From Planctomycetota bacterium (GTDB lineage Bacteria > Planctomycetota > B15-G4), in the NCBI GenBank assembly GCA_020638905.1, contig JACKHP010000026.1, forward strand, positions 1 through 57,355: 57,355 nucleotides of DNA, given 5' to 3'. The notes under the pieces were generated by a model, which saw only the letters and a program-made list of their open reading frames with translations, was not told the origin of the DNA and did not search any database. This document shows positions 26,263-38,069 of the stretch, piece by piece. Position 1 is the stretch's first letter; each line of letters opens with the position of its first letter. The position numbers and the translations under genes were made by a program.

Positions 26263-29200
26263 ATGAGCGACGCGACCACGGCGCCGGCGACGGGCACGCT
26301 GCGACTGCGTTCGCGCGGCTTCGCGAGCTTCCTCGCCACGCAGTTCCTGGGCGCGTTCAATGACAACGCGTTCAAGCTCGCTCTGCTGCTCTTCCTGCAG
26401 CAGGTGGCGACGTCCGAGAGGCACGAGCGCACCCTGTGGATGTTCGCCCAGGCGCTCTTCGCCCTGCCGTTCATCGTCTTCGCCTCGTGGGCCGGCGCCT
26501 GGGCCGACCGGCAGCCCAAGAGCGGCGTGATCCGGCTCATGAAGCTGGCCGAGATCGGCATCATGCTCGCGGGCGTGGGGGCGTTCGCACTCGGGAACAT
26601 CCCGCTGCTGTACGTCGTGCTGTTCGCCATGAGCACGCAGTCGGCGTTCTTCGGTCCGGGCAAGTACGGCTACCTGGCCGAGACGGTGCGCGACCAGGAT
26701 CTCTCGCGCGCCAACGGCCTGGTGCAGATGACGACCATGGTGGCGGTCGTGACCGGCGCGCAGTTCGGCAGCGGTGTCTACGGGGGGGCGTCCGAGGCCG
26801 GCTACGGCGCGCTGGCCTTCGTGGCCGTGGCCGTGATCGGCTTCCTGACCTCGCTCGGCGTGCCCAAGGTGGCTCCCGCGCGTCCGCTCGCGGAGATCCC
26901 GCGCAACCCGTTCGCGGAGTCCTGGTCGACGTGGTGCGACGTGCGCAAGAACCGCACGCTGCTCTACACCGTCCTGGGCGTCGGGCACTTCTGGCTGCTG
27001 GGCGCCCTGCTGCAGCTCGAGCTGATCGACTACGCCAAGGAGACGCTCGGGCTCGGGGACGGCGGCGCCGCGCTGCTCATGAACTCGGCGCTGATCGGCA
27101 TCGCGGTGGGCAGCCTGCTCGCCGCGCGCTGGTCCGAGGGGCGGGTCGAGCTCGGCCTCGTGCCGCTGGGCGCCGCGGCGATGAGCGTCGGGCTGCTGTT
27201 CCTGTCGTTCGTCGAGCCGGTGCCGCGCGGTCCCCACGGCGAGCTCTCGGGTTCGATCTTCGCCGCGTTCGCCATCGTGCTCGTGATGGGCGCCTCGGGC
27301 GGACTGTTCATCGTGCCGCTCCAGGCGCTCCTCCAGCAGCACGCGCCCGAGGGCGAGAAGGGACGCTTCACGGCCTTCGGCAACCTGGTCAGCTTCGTCG
27401 GCGTGTGCATCTCGGCGCTCTTCATCCAGGTCAAGGGTCTCTTCGACCTCACGTCGCCGCAGCAGTTCATGCTCATCGCCGCGCTCTCGCTGGCCGGGAC
27501 GTTCGTGAGCCTGCGCCTGCTGCCGTTCGCCTTCGTGCGGCTCGTGGGCTGGCTGCTCGCGCACACGCTCTACCGCATCCGCGTGCGCGGGCTCGAGAAG
27601 CTGCCGGCCCAGGGCGGCGCGCTCGTGCTGAGCAACCACGTGAGCTGGGTCGACGCGCTCATCCTGGGCGTCTGCACCCGGCGCGGCATGCACTTCCTGA
27701 TGTACCGCTCGTACTACGAGTGGAAGCCCACGCACTGGTTCTTCAAGCTCGTGGGCTGCATCCCGATCGCGTCGGGAGACGCGCCCGAGGTGGTCAAGGC
27801 CTCGCTCGACGCCGCCGGGCAGTTCCTCGACGAGGGCAAGGTCGTCGTCGTGTTCGCCGAGGGCGCGGTCACGCGGCTCGGGCACATGCTCCCGTTCCGA
27901 CGCGGCTACCAGCGCATCATCGCGGGACGCGACGTGCCGATCGTCCCGGTCTGCCTCGACGGGCTGTGGGGCTCGGTCTTCAGCCACGAGCGCGGGCGCC
28001 TGCTGTTCAAGCTGCCGCGCGCGTTCCCCTACCCGGTCACGGTCACCTTCGGCGATCCGCTCCCGTCGACCGCGCAGCCGCACGAGGTGCGGCGCGCCAT
28101 CCGCCTGCTCTCGACCGACGCCTGGGAGCAGCGCAAGTTCGCGCGCCTGCCCCTCGACGTGACGCTGCTGCGCGAGGAGCGGCGCACGTTCCGCGCCACG
28201 CTCTTCGAGCCGGGACGTCCCGGCCTCTCGCCCGCGCGCCTGCTCGCGCGCGCCGCGTGCCTGGCCCGCGACTGGGACCGCCCGCTCGGCGAACCGCACC
28301 ACGTGGCCGTGCGCGTGCGCCCCGGGCAGGACGCCGCCGTGGCGATCCTGGCCGTCATGCTCACAGGACGCATCCCGGTGCCGCTCGACCCGTCGCTGCC
28401 CGAGGGCGAGTTCCGGCGTCGGCTGCGCGCGGCGCGTTGCGGTTCGTTGGTCGACGCATCCGACGAGGCCGCGCCGGCGCTGCCCGAGGACGTCCCCGAG
28501 GACTTCGCCGTGCTGCGCGTCGATGCGGCCGTCGCGCGCCTCGGTGCGCGCGAGGGATTCACCATGCTGCGGCACGCGCTGCTGCCGCTGCGCATGGTCG
28601 AGCGGCGCGAGCGCGTGGCCACCGACGCCCCGGCGATGATCGTGTTCGCCGAGGCCAAGCCGCTCGACCCCGGGCTGCCCGGCGACACGCCCGCGCCGGC
28701 GCCCGACGACGCCGAGGCCGACGACACCCGGCCGCGTCCGGTGGTGCTCTCGCACTTCAACGTGATCAGCAACGTCGAGGCCTTCCGCACGGTGATCGAC
28801 GTGACCGAGCGCGACGGCGTGCTGGGCGTGCTGCCGCTCTCGGGCTCGTACGGTCTCGTGCTCACGCTCTGGCTGCCGCTGCTCACGCGCCTGCGCGTGG
28901 CGTGGCACAAGACCCCGTCCCGCGGACGGGCGGTGGGCAAGTTCGTCGAGAGGCACCGGCTCACGCTGCTGCCCGCCACGCCGGCGTTGCTCGAGGGCTT
29001 CCTCGAGACCACCCGTCCCGACCAGTTCGGCAGCCTGCGCTACGTGCTCACGGCGCAGCAACGGCTCGAACCCGAACTGCGCCGACGTTTCGAGGAGACC
29101 TTCGGCATCACGCCGGTCGAGGCGTACGTGGCGAGCGAGGCGACCGCGCTCATCGCGCTCAACACGGTCAACGTGCGCGCCGTCGGCACCTTCCAGCGCG

Positions 29201-29508
29201 GGACGCGCGTGGGCACCGTCGGGCACCCGCTGCCGGGCGTCAGCATCGAAGTGGTCGACCCGCGCACGGGACGTCCGCTGCCGTACGACGCGCCGGGCCT
29301 GCTGCGCGTCTCGGGGCCGGGCGTGATGCACGGATACCTCGACGATCCACAGGCCACCGCGCGCGTGCTCGACGGGCGCGTGCTGCGCGGTCGCGACCTG
29401 GGCCGCATGGACGAGGACGGCTTCCTGGTGCTCGAGCGGCGCCGTTCAGCGCAGCCAGAGCAGGTACCAACGGCGCCGCTTGCGCCCCTCGACCGCCGGG
29501 CCGAGTGA
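26263..29508 (+). CDS. MFS transporter - PlsC acyltransferase - degenerate acyl-ACP ligase fusion (Aas/LplT-like)
   Basis: A 1081-residue three-part membrane protein that resembles fused LplT-Aas enzymes of lysophospholipid recycling. Residues about 1-430 form an MFS transporter (FLGAFNDNAFKLALLLFL). Residues about 430-625 are a PlsC acyltransferase with H459-x4-D464 (NHVSWVDA) and FAEG at 531-534. Residues about 640-1060 resemble an AMP-forming ligase (VVLSHFNVISN, FGITPVEAYVASEAT, DLGRMDEDGFLVL). In the ligase part the ATP-binding TSGSTG-x-PKG loop is absent before VVLSH, where a Pro/Asp-rich stretch sits instead. The usual C-terminal subdomain of about 90-100 residues is also missing, since the frame ends soon after DEDGFLVL. 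Transport and acyl transfer may survive, but fatty-acid activation probably does not. Confidence 0.87.
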   Translation: MSDATTAPATGTLRLRSRGFASFLATQFLGAFNDNAFKLALLLFLQQVATSERHERTLWMFAQALFALPFIVFASWAGAWADRQPKSGVIRLMKLAEIGIMLAGVGAFALGNIPLLYVVLFAMSTQSAFFGPGKYGYLAETVRDQDLSRANGLVQMTTMVAVVTGAQFGSGVYGGASEAGYGALAFVAVAVIGFLTSLGVPKVAPARPLAEIPRNPFAESWSTWCDVRKNRTLLYTVLGVGHFWLLGALLQLELIDYAKETLGLGDGGAALLMNSALIGIAVGSLLAARWSEGRVELGLVPLGAAAMSVGLLFLSFVEPVPRGPHGELSGSIFAAFAIVLVMGASGGLFIVPLQALLQQHAPEGEKGRFTAFGNLVSFVGVCISALFIQVKGLFDLTSPQQFMLIAALSLAGTFVSLRLLPFAFVRLVGWLLAHTLYRIRVRGLEKLPAQGGALVLSNHVSWVDALILGVCTRRGMHFLMYRSYYEWKPTHWFFKLVGCIPIASGDAPEVVKASLDAAGQFLDEGKVVVVFAEGAVTRLGHMLPFRRGYQRIIAGRDVPIVPVCLDGLWGSVFSHERGRLLFKLPRAFPYPVTVTFGDPLPSTAQPHEVRRAIRLLSTDAWEQRKFARLPLDVTLLREERRTFRATLFEPGRPGLSPARLLARAACLARDWDRPLGEPHHVAVRVRPGQDAAVAILAVMLTGRIPVPLDPSLPEGEFRRRLRAARCGSLVDASDEAAPALPEDVPEDFAVLRVDAAVARLGAREGFTMLRHALLPLRMVERRERVATDAPAMIVFAEAKPLDPGLPGDTPAPAPDDAEADDTRPRPVVLSHFNVISNVEAFRTVIDVTERDGVLGVLPLSGSYGLVLTLWLPLLTRLRVAWHKTPSRGRAVGKFVERHRLTLLPATPALLEGFLETTRPDQFGSLRYVLTAQQRLEPELRRRFEETFGITPVEAYVASEATALIALNTVNVRAVGTFQRGTRVGTVGHPLPGVSIEVVDPRTGRPLPYDAPGLLRVSGPGVMHGYLDDPQATARVLDGRVLRGRDLGRMDEDGFLVLERRRSAQPEQVPTAPLAPLDRRAE

Positions 29509-29724
29509 GGTGAGCACCATCTCGGCCGCGCGCAGGTAGTCCTTCACGCACGGCGTGCAGCCGCTGTTGCAGCACTGGAACGAGCCCGGGTCGGCCGTGC
29601 CGGTGACGAGCTTGCGCACGGGGTCGACGAGGTACTCGTCGAGGCCGTGCTTGCGACACGCGCGCTGCAGAGTCTCCTCGAAGCGCGGGTGCTCGACGAT
29701 CTTCGGTGACGGTCCCGTGGGCAT
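29446..29724 (-). CDS. Small Cys-rich protein of unknown function
   Basis: A 92-residue protein with a compact cysteine cluster QCCNSGCTPCVKDYLRAAE. It resembles the CCxxGCxxCV motif of 'oxidoreductase-like' domain proteins, but the assignment is tentative. The N-terminal half is predicted helical (HPRFEETLQRACRKHGLDEYL). The C terminus is very basic and Trp-rich (RKRRRWYLLWLR). Its 3' end overlaps the tail of the MFS-PlsC-ligase gene by 63 bases on the opposite strand. The M48 peptidase gene lies 36 bases upstream on the same strand, so the two may be co-transcribed. Confidence 0.65.
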   Translation of the reverse strand: MPTGPSPKIVEHPRFEETLQRACRKHGLDEYLVDPVRKLVTGTADPGSFQCCNSGCTPCVKDYLRAAEMVLTSLGPAVEGRKRRRWYLLWLR

Positions 29725-29760
29725 CTGCGTGTCGATCGGGGTGGGGGGACGGCGTCGGGC

Positions 29761-30540
29761 TCAGCGTCCCTCGGCCAGGGCCTTCGCGTAGATCTTCTCG
29801 GCCTTGGGCATGGCCTTCTGCAGTCGCGCGATGCGCGTCTCCTCGGACGGGTGCGTCGAGAGGATCTCGGGCGGACGCTCGCCGCCCAGCGCCGCCATGC
29901 GCTCCCAGAGCGTGACCGCGGCGTGCGGGTCGTAGCCGGCGTCGGCGGCGAGCTCGAGTCCCAGCAGGTCGGCCTCGGTCTCGTGCGAGCGGCTGAACGG
30001 CAGCACGACGGCCGTGCTGCCGAAGGCGCCCAGCGCCTGGTGCACGAGCTCGCGGTCCTCGGCGGGATAGTTGCCGGCCAGCACGTCGGCCAGCGAGACG
30101 CCCAGGGAGACGAGCACGTCGTTCGTGATGCGCGCCGCGCCGTGCCGCAGGAGCACGTGGCTGACCTCGTGCCCGAGCACCATGGCGAGCGACTGCTCGT
30201 CCTGGGTGACCGGCAGCAGGCCCGTGTAGACCGCCGACTTGCCCCCGGGCAGCGCCCACGCGTTGGCCACGGGCTCGGAGATGAGCGCGAACTCCCATGC
30301 GTACTCGGCCGAGGCGGGGAAGCGGCGTGTCGCCGCGGCCGCCACCCGCGCACCCACGCGCTGCACCATGTCGCGGTCCTTGCCGCTCGTGACGAGCGTG
30401 CCTGCGGTCTGGGCCGCGCTCATGGTCTCGGCCCAGGTCTGCGCGCCCATCGGGTCTTCGAAGTGCGGCACGTAGTCGGGCACGGTCTGGCACGCGGACA
30501 GGGCGCAGGCCAGCAGCAGGGCGGACAGCGAGGACTTCAT
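29761..30540 (-). CDS. M48-family metallopeptidase lipoprotein
   Basis: A 259-residue zinc metalloprotease resembling LoiP/BepA/YcaL proteins that act on misfolded outer-membrane proteins. The signal peptide ends in a lipobox (CALSAC, C17). The zinc motif HEVSH is at 124-128, and the third ligand region SHETEADLLG at 185-194. The mature start and catalytic domain cover the whole protein; no TPR extension is present. The ATG at 30540 gives a clean signal peptide. The small Cys-rich gene follows downstream on the same strand. Confidence 0.93.
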   Translation of the reverse strand: MKSSLSALLLACALSACQTVPDYVPHFEDPMGAQTWAETMSAAQTAGTLVTSGKDRDMVQRVGARVAAAATRRFPASAEYAWEFALISEPVANAWALPGGKSAVYTGLLPVTQDEQSLAMVLGHEVSHVLLRHGAARITNDVLVSLGVSLADVLAGNYPAEDRELVHQALGAFGSTAVVLPFSRSHETEADLLGLELAADAGYDPHAAVTLWERMAALGGERPPEILSTHPSEETRIARLQKAMPKAEKIYAKALAEGR

Positions 30541-30617
30541 CGGGCGCGCGACTCCGAGGGGACGCCGGGCCGCCCAGGGTAGCAGCGCGCCCGCGCGGCC
30601 ATCCATCCCCGCGGGAT

Positions 30618-34391
<3,774 letters not shown>

Positions 34392-34495
34392 GGCGGCGGA
34401 TTCTAACCCGCAGCCGGTGCGTCCCGACGCGCGGCGCCGACGGCGCGGGGGACGCGTCCGGCGCGCGAGCCGTGTGCGTGGCGCGCGCGCCCTGG

Positions 34496-34501
34496 TATGC
34501 T
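34496..34501 (+). promoter_or_regulatory. Possible -10 element (TATGCT) of the zinc-ribbon gene
   Basis: TATGCT followed by CCCGGC lies 60 bases before the ATG of the zinc-ribbon membrane protein, in the 169-base divergent gap with the 5-oxoprolinase gene. Confidence 0.35.
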
Positions 34502-34560
34502 CCCGGCCCGCGGCGGCGCGTCGGCGTCCCGCGCACGAATCGCGGCCCGGAGCGTCGAGC

Positions 34561-34908
34561 ATGGCGAGCAAGAGCGGCCAGAAGGTCTTCTGCCAGCAGT
34601 GCGGCAAGGACATCACCGGCGCCGAGCGCACCTTCTACGGCAACGTGATCTGCAGCGAGGAGTGCCGCGAGAAGCTGGCCGAGGCGATCTACTTCCGCGA
34701 CGGTCCGCCCGATCCCGAGGGCACCTGGTTCTGCCCGCACTGCGGCAAGCCGAACAAGGTCGGCAACCCGCGGGCCGAGGCGCGTCCCGACTGCACGAGC
34801 TGCGGCAAGCCGCTCGACCCGGCCAGCGCGGCACCGCCCAAGCGCAGCGGCTGCCTGTCGCTGCTGCTGCTCCCGCTGCTGCTCGGCGTGGGCTGGTCGC
34901 TGCTCTAG
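34561..34908 (+). CDS. Zinc-ribbon protein with C-terminal membrane anchor
   Basis: A 115-residue protein. The N-terminal part has several CxxC pairs: FCQQCGKDIT at residues 10-19, then CSEECR, FCPHCGKPN and CTSCGKPL. A single hydrophobic stretch (LSLLLLPLLLGVGW) closes the protein, so it is probably a tail-anchored zinc-finger protein. No catalytic motif is seen. It is divergent from the 5-oxoprolinase gene and convergent with apaH. Confidence 0.75.
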   Translation: MASKSGQKVFCQQCGKDITGAERTFYGNVICSEECREKLAEAIYFRDGPPDPEGTWFCPHCGKPNKVGNPRAEARPDCTSCGKPLDPASAAPPKRSGCLSLLLLPLLLGVGWSLL

Positions 34909-34938
34909 TCCTGCGTGACGCGGTCGGCGCGCGCCGCG

Positions 34939-35775
34939 TCAGTCGCGCGCCGGCGGACCGTCGCAGGCCGGCTCCGAGAACAGCGCGCCGTCTTCGAGCC
35001 GCGCGGCGGTGAGCGAGCCGCCCCAGACGCACCCGGTGTCGAGCGCGAGCAGGTCGTCGCGCACGCACAGTCCGAGCGCGGCCCAGTGACCGCACACGAT
35101 CGGCGTGCCGGCGCTGCGCCGTCCCGGGACGTCGAACCACGGCAGGCAGCCGGCCGGCGCCTCGTCCGGCGGACCGCTGAAGCGCTCGCACGGCACGCCG
35201 TCGGCGCGGCACGTGCGCAGGCGCGTGAGAAGGCCGATGAGCGCACGCGTGCGCTGCGGCTCCGGCAGGTCCGCGTCCCACGCGGGCGGGACGCTGCCCG
35301 GTGGGGGGCGCCGCAGCGCGTCGAGCAGGGCACCGCGCGACGCGGGGTCGGCCAGGCGCGCCGAGAGCGGTGCGGCCAGCGCCAGCGCGTCGTCCGCCGT
35401 CCAAGAGGGATGCAGGCCGGCGTGCACGAGCAGGTGTTCGTCGACGCGTGCCACGAGCGGACGACGGGCGAGCCAGTCGAGCAGCTCGTCGCGGTCGGGT
35501 GCGTCCAGCACGTCGTCGAGGGTGTCGCCGGGGCGCAGTTCGGCGCGTCCCGCGGCCACGGCCAGCAGGTGCAGGTCGTGGTTGCCGAGCACGGCGTGCA
35601 CGTGCGCGTCGTGTCGCAGCGTCCAGCGCAGCACGTCGAGCGAGCGCGGCCCGCGGTTCACGAGGTCGCCGACGAGCAGCAGCCGGTCGCGTCCGGGGCG
35701 GAATTCGATGCGCCGCAGCAGCCGCTGATAGGTCGCGAAGCAGCCCTGCAGGTCGCCGATCGCGTAGCTCGCCAT
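34939..35775 (-). CDS. apaH: Symmetrical bis(5'-nucleosyl)-tetraphosphatase
   Basis: Calcineurin-type phosphoesterase that hydrolyses Ap4A to ADP. At 278 residues it has normal length. The metal-site motifs appear in order: YAIGDLQGCFATYQRLL at the N terminus, LVGDLVNRGPRSLDVLRW, VHAVLGNHDLHLLAVA, and a later CGHWAALG with LDTGCVWGG. The ATG at 35773-35775 begins directly with the MASYAIGD signature. There is no folate or ksgA neighbourhood as in enterobacteria. Confidence 0.95.
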   Translation of the reverse strand: MASYAIGDLQGCFATYQRLLRRIEFRPGRDRLLLVGDLVNRGPRSLDVLRWTLRHDAHVHAVLGNHDLHLLAVAAGRAELRPGDTLDDVLDAPDRDELLDWLARRPLVARVDEHLLVHAGLHPSWTADDALALAAPLSARLADPASRGALLDALRRPPPGSVPPAWDADLPEPQRTRALIGLLTRLRTCRADGVPCERFSGPPDEAPAGCLPWFDVPGRRSAGTPIVCGHWAALGLCVRDDLLALDTGCVWGGSLTAARLEDGALFSEPACDGPPARD

Positions 35776-35930
35776 GCGCGGTCCTCGGAATCCGGATGCC
35801 CTCTGCGAGCACCTCGGGGTCGTGGTGGAAGGGCTGCGTTCCGGGCTTCAGGGCACCCGGAGGGCCTCGGATCGGGAGGCGACGGGACGTCTCCCGCGGC
35901 CGGGGCGGGTCCTGCTGACTGCACCGTTTT

Positions 35931-35958
35931 TTGACGCCAGAGCCGGTATGGCATACCT
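35931..35958 (+). promoter_or_regulatory. Likely promoter of the collagen-like gene with operator-like palindrome
   Basis: TTGACG (35931-35936) and ATACCT (35953-35958) are separated by 16 bases, a good vegetative-type promoter. The -10 is overlapped by the palindrome GGTAT-GGC-ATACC (35945-35957), which could be an operator. It lies about 95 bases before the collagen-like gene. Confidence 0.5.
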
Positions 35959-36050
35959 TTCACCCCGGAGCGAGATGCCGGAGGCGGCTCGTGTGGGACG
36001 TCATCCCGGCGGCGCGAGAGCCTCGCGATCCCTTCTCAAGGACCCAAGAC

Positions 36051-37967
36051 ATGATGAACCGTTTGGCCGCGGGCGGCCTGGTGGCTGCCCTCCTCCTCGG
36101 CACGGCCGCGGACGCCTCTGCCGGTGAGACTCCCGATACGCTGCCGGCGATCCGGGTGCACACGTCGCTGTTCAAGACGAACAAGAAAGAGACGAAGTTC
36201 TCGCCCTTCAAGAGCAAGTCGAGCGAGACCTTCATGGTCACGGTGCGCCTGTACTCCGACCCGGCCGCCACGACGCCGCTGCTCGACGACCAGGGCGAGC
36301 CGTGGACCGAGACGCTCACCATCACGGCGTCGACGAAGGCTCCGAAGACTGCGAGCGCCCCGTCCGAGGGCAGCTACGCCAACCCGAACAAGGTGGTCGG
36401 AGAGTACGACCTCATCCTCGGTGCGACGACCGCGCTGCCGAAGCAGGTCTACTTCGCCGAGGCCTACTTCACCACCCAGCTCCAGCAGTTCACCAAGAAG
36501 GGTGATCCGGGACCGGTCTACGCCGAGTCGCCCGCGCAGGTGCTCGGTGTTTCGGCCGTCTCCCAGGGCCTGATCAACCCGACCGAGATCTACCTGAACG
36601 GCGACCTGCTGGTCGACTCCGACGGCAACTGGCTCGGATCGAACCAGGGCCTCGTCGGACCGACGGGACCGCAGGGTCCGGCCGGTGCCGACGGTGACGT
36701 CGGCCCCCAGGGCCCGCAGGGCATCCAGGGACCCACCGGTCCCCAGGGTGCGCAGGGCCCGCAGGGTGTCCAGGGCGTGAAGGGTGACAAGGGCGACAAG
36801 GGCGACGTCGGCCCCGCGGGTGCCGTCGGTCCGGCCGGCCCCCAGGGACCGCAGGGTCCCCAGGGCGTGCAGGGCGTCGTCGGCCCCACGGGACCGCAGG
36901 GCGACCTGTTCCCGGGCGGCATCGTGACGAACATCGTCGCCACGAACGACGGCCAGTCGCTCATCGCGCAGAACGGCAGCGTGCGCGCCCAGTACGAGCT
37001 CGTGACCGGTGCCGGCGAGGTGCGCATGGACCTGAACGGCGCGCTCAACATGCGCAGCATGTTCGACGTCCAGTTCATCCGCGACGACGACGCGAACGAT
37101 CCGGGCGCGTACTTCGAGTGGTTCGACAACGGCGACATCGGGGACGTCTTCAACCCGGGCCAGACGCTCATGCGCATCGACGAGAACGGCGGCCTGCTGG
37201 TCAAGGGCGCCGTCACGCCGAACGCCGGCTTCGACCTGGCCGAGCGCTTCCCCACGCTCGACACGACGCTCGAGCCGGGCATGGTCGTGGCGGTCGACCC
37301 GCAGCGCAGCGAGCACGTCGTGGCGGCCACGCGTGGCGGCACGGCGCTGGGCATCGTGTCGACCCAGCCGGCGGTCAAGCTGGCCGGCGACGCCCTCATG
37401 GGCGGCGCGCATCCCGAGATGCTCGTGGCGGCCCGCCAGGCCACCGCGCGCGGCGACGTCGAGACGGCCAAGAACCTGCGCCTGCAGTGGCGTGCGCTCG
37501 AGGAGGCCCGCACCGACAACGTCTACGTGGCGCTCGCGGGCCGTGTGCCGGTCAAGGTCGATCTCTCGGGCGGCGTGATCCGTCCGGGTGACGCCCTCGG
37601 CCTGGGCCAGACCCCCGGCACGGCGGCCAAGCACACGGGCCAGGGTCCGGTGCTCGGCATCGCGCTCGAGGGCTGGGCGGGACAGGGCGACACCGTCGTG
37701 GCCTTCGTCAAGCTCGAGACCGGGACGCCCACCACGGGCACCGCGCAGTCGGCCATCTCGACCGGCCGCGGCACCTTCCCGCGTGGGGCCACCTCGGTGA
37801 TCGTGCAGGACGACTCGGTCACGCCCGACTCGCTGCCGGTCGTCAGTTTCTACGGCGACGCCGGAAGCCGCAGCTGGATCAGCGAGCGCGGCCAGGGCTG
37901 GTTCGTGCTGAACCTGGGCGCGGCCGCGACGAGCGACGTCCCGTTCGGTTACCAGATCGCGCCCTGA
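36051..37967 (+). CDS. Secreted collagen-like repeat protein
   Basis: A 638-residue exported protein with a signal peptide (LAAGGLVAALLLGTAADASA). An N-terminal beta-rich domain of about 150 residues precedes about 28 uninterrupted Gly-X-Y triplets (residues 203-286) that should form a collagen-like triple helix. The C-terminal half contains a block starting FDLAERFPTLDTTLEPGMVVAVD and continuing VYVALAGRVPVKVDLSGGVIRPGDALGL. That pattern resembles the trimeric tail-type domains seen in many environmental surface and fibre proteins. AAGGA lies eight bases before the ATG, supporting this start (a second ATG follows at 36054). It is probably a surface or matrix fibre. Confidence 0.87.
   Translation: MMNRLAAGGLVAALLLGTAADASAGETPDTLPAIRVHTSLFKTNKKETKFSPFKSKSSETFMVTVRLYSDPAATTPLLDDQGEPWTETLTITASTKAPKTASAPSEGSYANPNKVVGEYDLILGATTALPKQVYFAEAYFTTQLQQFTKKGDPGPVYAESPAQVLGVSAVSQGLINPTEIYLNGDLLVDSDGNWLGSNQGLVGPTGPQGPAGADGDVGPQGPQGIQGPTGPQGAQGPQGVQGVKGDKGDKGDVGPAGAVGPAGPQGPQGPQGVQGVVGPTGPQGDLFPGGIVTNIVATNDGQSLIAQNGSVRAQYELVTGAGEVRMDLNGALNMRSMFDVQFIRDDDANDPGAYFEWFDNGDIGDVFNPGQTLMRIDENGGLLVKGAVTPNAGFDLAERFPTLDTTLEPGMVVAVDPQRSEHVVAATRGGTALGIVSTQPAVKLAGDALMGGAHPEMLVAARQATARGDVETAKNLRLQWRALEEARTDNVYVALAGRVPVKVDLSGGVIRPGDALGLGQTPGTAAKHTGQGPVLGIALEGWAGQGDTVVAFVKLETGTPTTGTAQSAISTGRGTFPRGATSVIVQDDSVTPDSLPVVSFYGDAGSRSWISERGQGWFVLNLGAAATSDVPFGYQIAP
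36657..36908 (+). repeat. Collagen-like Gly-X-Y repeat region
   Basis: Twenty-eight consecutive Gly-X-Y triplets are dominated by GPQ, GPT, GPA and GDK. The DNA is repetitive too (GGTCCCCAGGGACCG-like units), so slippage and length variation between strains are likely. Confidence 0.9.
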
Positions 37968-38016
37968 GGCTAGATCCTCCGTCCAGCCCGCATCAGGGGG
38001 CGACGGAAGAATCCAC

Positions 38017-38052
38017 GAGAGCCCGTCGGTCGTTCGCGACCGGCGGGCTCTC
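38017..38052. terminator. Bidirectional hairpin terminator between convergent genes
   Basis: A 16-bp stem (GAGAGCCCGTCGGTCG / CGACCGGCGGGCTCTC) with a TTCG tetraloop and a single G-T wobble lies between the convergent collagen-like gene and the membrane TPR protein gene. TTCG loops closed by C-G or G-C pairs are unusually stable. It can serve both strands; T-runs are weak. Confidence 0.75.
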
Positions 38053-38069
38053 GGCGTTCCGGGGTCGGG

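Noticed and set aside
26182..29331. 1049-residue minus-strand open frame
   Set aside because: Antisense shadow of the MFS-PlsC-ligase gene, without any recognisable motif.
36036..37634. 532-residue minus-strand open frame opposite the collagen-like gene
   Set aside because: Its repeats are only the reverse of the Gly-X-Y DNA, so it is not a gene.
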